DNA of 64,000 nt from Pseudomonas serbica. GTDB lineage: Bacteria; Pseudomonadota; Gammaproteobacteria; Pseudomonadales; Pseudomonadaceae. The translations under genes and the position numbers were made by a program. The first letter of the stretch is position 1. Each line of letters starts with the position of its first letter. The stretch spans positions 248,001 to 312,000 of the forward strand of contig NZ_JAQIYM010000001.1 in the NCBI RefSeq assembly GCF_028823535.1, given 5' to 3'. Positions 19,010 to 24,872 of this stretch are shown here, in pieces. Below the pieces are notes generated by a model that worked only from the letters and a program-made list of their open reading frames with translations, was not told the DNA's origin and searched no databases.

Positions 19010-20206
19010 ATGTCCCTGCCTAGCCTGCGCCTAAAAGCCAACGCCGACCGTCGCCTGCGCAACGGTCACCTGTGGGTCTACAGCAACGAAATCGATGTGG
19101 CTGCCACCCCATTGCACGGCTTCAAGGCCGGCGACCAGGCGATCCTCGAAGCCGCCGGCGGCAAGCCGCTGGGCATCGTCGCCATGAGCCCGAACAACCT
19201 GATCTGCGCGCGCCTGCTGTCGCGTGACATCAAGCTGCCGCTCGACAAGTCGCTGCTGGTGCATCGCCTTAACGTAGCCCTGTCGCTGCGCGAGCGCCTG
19301 TTCGACAAGCCGTTCTATCGCCTGGTCTACGGCGATTCCGACCTGCTGCCAGGCCTGGTGGTCGACCGTTTCGGCGACATCCTGGTGGTGCAGATCGCCT
19401 CGGCGACCATGGAAGCCCATAAAGACGACGTGATCGCGGCACTGACCCAGGTGCTCAAGCCAAGCGGCATCCTGTTCAAGAACGACTCCGCCGCCCGTGA
19501 CGCCGAAGGCCTTACTCGCTATGTCGAAACCGTCTTCGGCCTGGTGCCGGAGTGGGTCGCGCTGGAAGAGAACGGCGTGAAATTCGAAGCGCCGGTCATC
19601 CAGGGCCAGAAAACCGGCTGGTTCTACGACCACCGCATGAACCGCGCACGCCTGGCGCCCTACGCCAAGGGCAAGCGCGTACTCGACCTGTACAGCTACA
19701 TCGGCGGCTGGGGCGTGCAAGCGGCCGCGTTCGGCGCCAGTGAAGTGTTCTGCGTCGACGCATCGGCCTTCGCCCTCGACGGCGTCGAGCGCAACGCCGC
19801 GCTGAACGGTTTCGCCGAGAAAATGACCTGCATCGAAGGCGACGTCTTCGAAGCCCTGAAAGAGCTCAAGGCCAGCGAAGAGCGCTTCGACGTGATCGTG
19901 GCCGACCCGCCCGCGTTCATCAAGCGCAAGAAAGACATGAAAAATGGTGAAGGTGCCTACCGTCGCCTGAACGAGCAAGCCATGCGCCTGCTCACCAAGG
20001 ACGGCATCCTGTTCAGCGCATCGTGCTCGATGCACCTGCCCGAAGACGACCTGCAAAACATCCTGCTGACCAGCGCCCGCCACCTGGACCGCAATATCCA
20101 GATGCTCGAACGTGGCGGTCAGGGCCCGGATCATCCGGTGCATCCGGCGATTGCCGAGACGCGTTACATCAAGAGCATTACCTGCCGGTTGCTGCCGAAC
20201 AGTTGA
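19010..20206 (+). CDS. rlmI: 23S rRNA (cytosine(1962)-C(5))-methyltransferase RlmI
   Basis: This 398-residue RlmI-type enzyme has an N-terminal PUA RNA-binding domain (about 1-75; RRLRNGHLWVYSNEI), a linker, and a Rossmann methyltransferase domain. The methyltransferase domain contains VLDLYSYIGGWGVQAAAFGA for SAM binding, the ADPPAF motif and the catalytic cysteine in SASCSMHL. It methylates C1962 in 23S rRNA. Length and both domains are complete. A strong terminator follows directly, and beyond it the base composition changes to AT-rich, marking the boundary of an accessory insertion. Confidence 0.92.
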   Translation: MSLPSLRLKANADRRLRNGHLWVYSNEIDVAATPLHGFKAGDQAILEAAGGKPLGIVAMSPNNLICARLLSRDIKLPLDKSLLVHRLNVALSLRERLFDKPFYRLVYGDSDLLPGLVVDRFGDILVVQIASATMEAHKDDVIAALTQVLKPSGILFKNDSAARDAEGLTRYVETVFGLVPEWVALEENGVKFEAPVIQGQKTGWFYDHRMNRARLAPYAKGKRVLDLYSYIGGWGVQAAAFGASEVFCVDASAFALDGVERNAALNGFAEKMTCIEGDVFEALKELKASEERFDVIVADPPAFIKRKKDMKNGEGAYRRLNEQAMRLLTKDGILFSASCSMHLPEDDLQNILLTSARHLDRNIQMLERGGQGPDHPVHPAIAETRYIKSITCRLLPNS

Positions 20207-20218
20207 TTAGACCCGCAT

Positions 20219-20251
20219 AAAAAGGGAGCCCATCGGCTCCCTTCTTTTTTT
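20219..20251 (+). terminator. Rho-independent terminator of rlmI
   Basis: AAGGGAGCC-CATC-GGCTCCCTT is followed by CTTTTTTT. It is a 9-bp perfect stem with a 4-nt loop and a U-tract, 13 bp after the rlmI stop. Confidence 0.92.
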
Positions 20252-20278
20252 AGTTCCCCTCAACTCTCCTAATCCATC

Positions 20279-20355
20279 AGTCCTAGTGAAACGGGCACCT
20301 CTAAATTCTTGTGCATTTTTTACAGTATTTAGAAATGCCACCTAACTGTAGGACT
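20279..20355. repeat. Imperfect 77-bp dyad in AT-rich leader
   Basis: Three nested complementary blocks are spaced symmetrically: AGTCCTA/TAGGACT (20279-20285, 20349-20355), GGCA/TGCC and TCTAAAT/ATTTAGA (20300-20306, 20327-20333). They flank a T-rich loop. It could be a structured RNA, a decayed terminator or a small miniature element. No gene is seen in it. Confidence 0.5.
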
Positions 20356-20396
20356 ACTCCGACATGATTACCAGAAAATCCTTACATAATATTTCA

Positions 20397-20446
20397 TTGA
20401 AAAAATCAAATTAATATCTATGATTAAGTTGTCACTACGAAGTGAC
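20397..20446 (+). promoter_or_regulatory. Promoter and +1 dyad for the small-peptide operon
   Basis: TTGAAA (20397-20402) and TATGAT (20419-20424) with a 16-bp spacer form a good sigma-70 promoter in an AT-rich stretch. The perfect dyad GTCACT-ACGA-AGTGAC (20431-20446) starts at the expected transcription start. It may be an operator or a 5' hairpin of the mRNA. The strong ribosome-binding site AAGGAG lies at 20464-20469. Confidence 0.6.
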
Positions 20447-20476
20447 ACTTACTTAAAAATAAAAAGGAGTTTCAAC

Positions 20477-20548
20477 ATGAAATCAATTACTCTGGAAGCT
20501 TCCACCATCGCCAACCTGGCTTTTTTGGTTTCCTCAAAAGCCCGTTAA
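20477..20548 (+). CDS. 23-residue peptide, candidate ribosomal natural-product precursor
   Basis: A 23-codon ORF encodes a peptide beginning MKSITLEAST, with hydrophobic centre IANLAFLV and C terminus SSKAR. It is preceded by AAGGAG at an ideal 7-bp spacing and by a good promoter. It is separated by a stem-loop from a SagB-like dehydrogenase, an AurF-like oxygenase and an exporter gene. Its size resembles short precursors such as PqqA, but it lacks PqqA's Glu/Tyr pair. There is no cysteine and no Gly-Gly leader site. Thr/Ser residues, the N-terminal amine, Lys21 or the terminal Arg could be modified. Alternatively it is a regulatory leader peptide. No known family is recognised. Confidence 0.6.
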   Translation: MKSITLEASTIANLAFLVSSKAR

Positions 20549-20558
20549 GTAAATGAGG

Positions 20559-20590
20559 CGCTGGGGAGTGCCGGCTACCCAGCGTTCTTT
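20559..20590 (+). terminator. Attenuator-like stem-loop between peptide and enzyme genes
   Basis: CGCTGGG (20559-20565) pairs with CCCAGCG (20578-20584) around a 12-nt loop, followed by TTCTTTGAGTTCCTTT. This weak terminator or mRNA-stabilising hairpin could make the peptide message more abundant than the downstream enzyme message, as seen in many short-precursor peptide operons. Confidence 0.55.
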
Positions 20591-20616
20591 GAGTTCCTTT
20601 CCAGAGAACCACCAAA

Positions 20617-21690
20617 ATGCAGATTAATCCTCATTTGTTCATAATTCCCCGCGCACCCTGTCAGATAGTTTGGGATTACAAAAATCACAAACAGTTTGAA
20701 CTAAATCTTGAGTACTCAACCAGACTTTCCGAGTTAATTAACAACCCAAAAAAATTTGACACTTTAAATACCATTGACACTCAGCTTCTTAGCGCGGGAA
20801 TCCTTACAAATTCCACACCCGAACACATTGAATGGGGCTGGGATGAACTATCAAAAATATTTCATATTGGCACTAAAAACATCCCTTGCGATCACGTCCC
20901 CCAAGATATTCATCAATGGTCAAGACAATATCTCGACCATTGTACAACGGTACTCAACACCCCCACCCCTCGAGACAGATTCTCGGAATGCGTGGCGCGC
21001 GAACTGATTGCCCTTCCGAAGCCGTCCCTGCCAGTAGCCTCCCTCGCAAACGTCCTGATCGACCGAAAAACCTGCCGCATCTTCACCGGTGAAGCCATTT
21101 CCCTGGCGGCGGTCAGTACGCTGCTTTACCTGTCACTCGGCTATTTGCATGAACGCACGAACGACATTGACGAAATTGTTGCCGAAGGCCTCCAAGCTCG
21201 ACGAAGTAGCCCATCCGGCGGCGGGCTAAACGCTTGTGAAGGCTTTCTTCAGGTTCAACACGTTGCCGGATTGAAACCCGGCCTCTACGCCTATCACCCC
21301 AAAGAGCACGCGCTGAGTTTCGTCAGGTCCTTACCTTCTCAGCGTTTAGGGCACCTACTATGCGGGCAACATTTCATAAATAACTTGCCAGTCGGACTAT
21401 TCATCACCTGTCGATTCGACAAACTATGGTGGAAATATGAGCACTCCCGAGCCTACCGAATGGCCTACGTCGAAGCAGGTCACATTTCACAGACCTTCCA
21501 ATTGGTTGCAACTTCTCTGGGACTGAAAACTTGGTTGACCGGTGCATTGACGGACGATCAGGTCGACGCGTTGTTGGGACTTGAAGAGAATCCAGAGCAA
21601 CCATTGTTCTTTGTTGGATGCGGCAAGAGCGACGGGCAAGTGATGTGCGCGGAATTGAAATTATTGCTGGGTGGGGGGGGGCAAGATTAA
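20617..21690 (+). CDS. SagB-type flavin (nitroreductase-fold) dehydrogenase
   Basis: This 357-residue protein has an N-terminal region of about 130 residues with no clear motif, possibly a peptide-recognition winged-helix-like domain. A SagB/ThcOx nitroreductase-fold domain follows (about 135-357). FMN-binding features are RRSSPSGGGLNACE (195-208), the GLKPGLYAYHPKEHAL strand (218-233) and RAYRMAYVEAGHISQTFQL (278-296). SagB proteins oxidise azolines or other residues of ribosomal peptides, but no YcaO or E1-like cyclase is present here. AT-rich codon use at its 5' end contrasts with neighbours. The ribosome-binding site is weak, and the stop shares a base with the next ATG (TAATG). A G9 tract lies three codons before the stop. 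Confidence 0.8.
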   Translation: MQINPHLFIIPRAPCQIVWDYKNHKQFELNLEYSTRLSELINNPKKFDTLNTIDTQLLSAGILTNSTPEHIEWGWDELSKIFHIGTKNIPCDHVPQDIHQWSRQYLDHCTTVLNTPTPRDRFSECVARELIALPKPSLPVASLANVLIDRKTCRIFTGEAISLAAVSTLLYLSLGYLHERTNDIDEIVAEGLQARRSSPSGGGLNACEGFLQVQHVAGLKPGLYAYHPKEHALSFVRSLPSQRLGHLLCGQHFINNLPVGLFITCRFDKLWWKYEHSRAYRMAYVEAGHISQTFQLVATSLGLKTWLTGALTDDQVDALLGLEENPEQPLFFVGCGKSDGQVMCAELKLLLGGGGQD

Positions 21691-22667
21691 TGACTACCTC
21701 CTTTATAAAACCGTCCTCCGACTCCCCCTTGTGTTCCCAGCGCTTCACCCTAGGCGACTGGAACACCCGAGCTTCGGTACGAACCAGCGAGCACTGCTAT
21801 CTATTGCCTTCGGACATAGAAAAACAACTAGAAACCCGATGCTGGTTTCCGCCGGCATTTCTCCCTTACCTGAATCACTCGGCGATCAAAGCAGCAGGTA
21901 TAGCTCTTACTCATCGCTTATCTGCAAACCATTTGGTGTATTTCCTTGATTATACCACTCTGATTGAACACCGCATCGTCAACCGATCAGTCGAAACCAT
22001 CGTCCACAACGAACTCGGTATCTCCATTCCAAAACGAATGAAAACGGCCGCGCTGCAGCTCTATACCGATGAGGGTTATCACGCGCTGTTCTCCAATGAT
22101 CTCGCCGAGCAAATCTCTGACTTTTATGGAATGACTGATCGGCCAGTAATGCCCAAGCGAATAACACGACTGAACGCCCTGATCGACCGTACACCGGACA
22201 AGCACAAAGCACTGACGTGGTTTCTCGTTGGCTTTGTGTCGGAGACGATCATCGCCAAGGAACTGCTGGACGTATGCCGCCACACCTTAGTGTGCAGCGT
22301 TCAGGAAATGCTCAGAGACCATCTCGCCGACGAGGCGCTACACAGTCGCTACTTTTGCGAGACGTTCCATTATCTATGGGTACACCTGAGCTGCGAACAA
22401 CGTACTTTCGCCACCAAGTTGCTCTTGGAAATACTGTTTATTTTCTTTGAAGTTGATGAGTACTGGCTTGGCGAAAGCCTACGGGGTGTTTGCCTGGATG
22501 AATTGACTGTCGCGGAAATATTATCCGATGTGACAAGTGATAACGCACTTCTTCTCCGCGTTCGGTCAGGTGCAGGTGCGACCCTGCAAGCATTGAAAAA
22601 GGCAGGACTCTTCGATCTGCCTGCCAATCTGCAAGTTTTCTCCACGGCAGGACTTTTCGATGAATAA
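21690..22667 (+). CDS. AurF-like non-haem diiron oxygenase
   Basis: This 325-residue protein carries candidate iron ligands Glu93, Glu128, His131, Glu185, His211, Glu215 and His218. The ExxH (DEGYH) and HxxxExxH (HLADEALH) spacing, and the 35-residue gap between the first two glutamates, reproduce the seven-ligand pattern of the p-aminobenzoate N-oxygenase AurF. Members hydroxylate or oxidise amines to hydroxylamine or nitro groups, and some do C-hydroxylation. The start ATG at 21690 is coupled to the SagB-like gene. A longer in-frame ORF runs 72 bp upstream through that gene. The 3' end overlaps the exporter gene by 8 bp. The substrate is unknown, possibly the short peptide. Confidence 0.75.
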   Translation: MTTSFIKPSSDSPLCSQRFTLGDWNTRASVRTSEHCYLLPSDIEKQLETRCWFPPAFLPYLNHSAIKAAGIALTHRLSANHLVYFLDYTTLIEHRIVNRSVETIVHNELGISIPKRMKTAALQLYTDEGYHALFSNDLAEQISDFYGMTDRPVMPKRITRLNALIDRTPDKHKALTWFLVGFVSETIIAKELLDVCRHTLVCSVQEMLRDHLADEALHSRYFCETFHYLWVHLSCEQRTFATKLLLEILFIFFEVDEYWLGESLRGVCLDELTVAEILSDVTSDNALLLRVRSGAGATLQALKKAGLFDLPANLQVFSTAGLFDE

Positions 22668-23886
22668 TGAGAAATATGACGCAAGCGCAAAAAAACGCTG
22701 GGCAGCGGTCGTTCTTTTGATGACGATGGTGTTGCTCGGAGTCTTCCCTCTCGATGTCCTGCTACCATCGTTCCCGGCCTTGGCAAAATACTTCCAGACC
22801 TCACCGGCCGACATTGCGTTTTCTATCAGCGTGTTTGCTATCGGTATCTCAATATCTCAACTACTGATCGGACCTCTTTCGGATGCAATAGGGCGCAAGG
22901 GCTTGCTGCTTGCTGGAATGGCGGTTTCAATCATTGGCGCAACAGGATGCGTCCTGTCGACCGAATACACCTGGTTTTTGATGTTCCGGGTAGTCCAGGC
23001 ACTCGGCTGCGGCTGCTTCGTGCTCTCACAGGCCCTAGTCCAGGACTTGTTCGAGGGCCAGGAGCGGGATCAGCTGCGGATTCTAATGGTCACTGCCAGC
23101 GGGATTTTCATTTCCGTCTCGCCATTATTGGGCAGCGTGCTGCAACAGGCTCTGGACTGGCCCGGCAGCTTCTTCCTGTTTATTGCATTGGCTGCCACCG
23201 TGTTTCTGAAGGCGTGTTTCTTTCTGGAAAATGAACGTCCCGTCGCATTCTCACGCCAGAACATCATTCACTCATACAGACGGGTGTGTGCTGATGCGGG
23301 CTTCATAGGCTTTTGGTTGATCGCGGCAATCACCTTCACCTGCCACTTTTCCTTCATTGTCGTCTCGCCGCTGATATTTATGGATCAGTTGCACATGTCG
23401 GCCTATGAGTTCTCCCTGACTCTTCTACTTTATGGTGCTGCTTACATCATAGGTGGCGTTGTCGCCCAGATACTTGCCCGCCGGATACCCGCGAATACGC
23501 AAATTATCGTCGGCCTGAGCCTGATTTTCGCTTCAGGGCTGGTGATGCTTTTGCTCTCGGGTTTGCTGGGGCTTTCGACCCTGACGGTTTTGGTCCCGAT
23601 GATCATCTGCACCGCTGGCACGACTATCGCCCGTCCCATCGCCACATCCAAAGCCATGGATGTGTTCCCTGCCAACGCAGGCACTTCCGCATCAGCCGGA
23701 AATACCTTGGTATTTATCTTCGGCGGCCTGGCCAGCGCCCTCATCAACTTGAGCGGGAGCGATCTGCAAACGACATTGGCACTGGCTTTCCTGCTGCTGA
23801 GTACCACCGCTCTTACCCTGAATGCATTGATCAACCGCCGGACCACCTGTAGGAGCCAGCTCGTTCGCGATGGCCGTCAACGATAA
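22660..23886 (+). CDS. MFS transporter, Bcr/CflA-like drug exporter
   Basis: This 408-residue twelve-helix major facilitator has the motif-A loop GPLSDAIGRKGLLLAG (about 69-84) and overall similarity to Bcr/CflA-type drug:proton antiporters. It overlaps the oxygenase gene by 8 bp, so it belongs to the peptide/redox operon and probably exports its product or gives self-protection. The last 12 codons (Cys397-Arg408) and the stop are encoded by a REP element, so the natural C terminus was replaced or extended by a repeat insertion. The last helix appears intact. Confidence 0.85.
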   Translation: MNNEKYDASAKKRWAAVVLLMTMVLLGVFPLDVLLPSFPALAKYFQTSPADIAFSISVFAIGISISQLLIGPLSDAIGRKGLLLAGMAVSIIGATGCVLSTEYTWFLMFRVVQALGCGCFVLSQALVQDLFEGQERDQLRILMVTASGIFISVSPLLGSVLQQALDWPGSFFLFIALAATVFLKACFFLENERPVAFSRQNIIHSYRRVCADAGFIGFWLIAAITFTCHFSFIVVSPLIFMDQLHMSAYEFSLTLLLYGAAYIIGGVVAQILARRIPANTQIIVGLSLIFASGLVMLLLSGLLGLSTLTVLVPMIICTAGTTIARPIATSKAMDVFPANAGTSASAGNTLVFIFGGLASALINLSGSDLQTTLALAFLLLSTTALTLNALINRRTTCRSQLVRDGRQR

Positions 23887-23948
23887 CGCGGGGAACCTGA
23901 TGCCCCACGGCGTACTCGAGCTCATCGCGAGCAGGCTCGCTCCTAGAG
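23847..23948. repeat. REP pair (REPIN) upstream of the RAYT gene
   Basis: TGTAGGAGCCAGCTCGTTCGCGA and the inverted CGCGAGCAGGCTCGCTCCTA enclose a spacer containing GGCCGTCAACGATAACGC. The left arm overlaps the 3' end of the MFS gene. The spacer is shared with the REPIN at 24510-24624. Confidence 0.85.
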
Positions 23949-24039
23949 GTGCAGGACACATCCTGATCCACTGTCGAAACGACAACCGCTCACCCCTCGC
24001 CTACCGTTTTCTCTTCACATCATCGAAGAGGACAATGGA

Positions 24040-24498
24040 ATGTCCGATACGCCCAAAGCCCATCGATTACGCAAAGGCCGTCACCCACAATCCGGCCGCA
24101 TCTATCACCTGAGCGCCGTCACCCATGAACGACAGCCTGTCTTCCAGGATTGGTGCACTGGCCGCTTGTTGGTGCACGAATTTAGAAAGGCTCAGGAAGC
24201 CGGCTATGTAACGTCTATCGCCTGGGTAGTCATGCCGGATCACTTCCACTGGCTAGTTGAATTGCATAACGGTGACTTACCTAAAGTGATGCAAAGCACC
24301 AAATCCCGCTGCACACGACTCATTAATCAGAAGCGAGGCCATTGTAGCCCTGTATGGCAGAAGGGCTATTTCGACCGAGCCCTGCGTCGAGAGGAAGATC
24401 TGAAAGCAGCAGCCCGATACATCATCGCCAACCCTTTGCGAGCCGGGCTTGTAACTCATATAGCCGACTACCCGCTATGGGACGCCATCTGGCTATGA
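24040..24498 (+). CDS. REP-associated tyrosine transposase (RAYT, Y1_Tnp family)
   Basis: This 152-residue IS200/IS605-like single-strand transposase has the HUH metal motif MPDHFHWLVEL and a catalytic tyrosine in KGYFDRALRREEDL, followed by the conserved ARYIIANPLRAGLV helix. RAYTs are domesticated, usually single-copy enzymes that recognise REP hairpins. This one is bracketed on both sides by REP pairs sharing the same spacer sequence, the standard REPIN-RAYT arrangement. It appears full length and intact. It may be responsible for spreading the GTAGGAGC-type elements in this genome. Confidence 0.93.
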   Translation: MSDTPKAHRLRKGRHPQSGRIYHLSAVTHERQPVFQDWCTGRLLVHEFRKAQEAGYVTSIAWVVMPDHFHWLVELHNGDLPKVMQSTKSRCTRLINQKRGHCSPVWQKGYFDRALRREEDLKAAARYIIANPLRAGLVTHIADYPLWDAIWL

Positions 24499-24509
24499 AA
24501 CACGCCTCC

Positions 24510-24624
24510 CTGTAGGAGCAGCCGGTCGACGCTCGATTGCTCGCGATGGTCGTCAACGATAACGCTGGAAGCCTGACACCCCGCGGCGCTCTCAGGTTTT
24601 TCGCGAGCAGGCTCGCTCCTACAA
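24510..24624. repeat. REP pair (REPIN) downstream of the RAYT gene, left arm expanded
   Basis: The right arm CGCGAGCAGGCTCGCTCCTACA and the spacer GGTCGTCAACGATAACGC match the REPIN upstream of the RAYT. The left REP arm carries about 12-15 extra bases (GCCGGTCGACGCTCGATTGC region) inside its hairpin. Confidence 0.85.
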
Positions 24625-24652
24625 GTGGCCGTCCGCACGTCATGTGGATGCT

Positions 24653-24670
24653 GCCTGCACGCGTGCAGGC
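24653..24670. promoter_or_regulatory. Perfect 18-bp palindrome upstream of ilvD
   Basis: GCCTGCACGCGTGCAGGC is perfectly self-complementary with no loop. That is more like a dimeric regulator site than a hairpin. It lies about 200 bp before ilvD, beside the REPIN. No regulator is identified. Confidence 0.35.
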
Positions 24671-24872
24671 ATTCCCTCCAGCCGCCAGCCGTGTAGAATC
24701 GCGAACATTCATCGCCAGTCATCCCCGGCGGGTTTATGAGCTCAAGCTGAAGCGCGCGGCGATCCCGCAAAGTTATCGGCAACTTCCGGACACACGGCCA
24801 TTTCTGAGTGTTCCAGACGTCAATAGAAGCTCACTTCCCTTTTGATACCTGATTAGCCGCCCGGAGTGCTTC

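Noticed and set aside
20477..20548. The 23-residue ORF as a pqqA gene
   Set aside because: The length is similar, but the Glu and Tyr needed for PQQ are absent, and no pqqB-E genes are adjacent.
20617..22667. The SagB-like and AurF-like genes as a thiazole/oxazole or mangotoxin-type cluster
   Set aside because: No YcaO or E1-like cyclase, no non-ribosomal synthetase and no other mgo-type genes are present.
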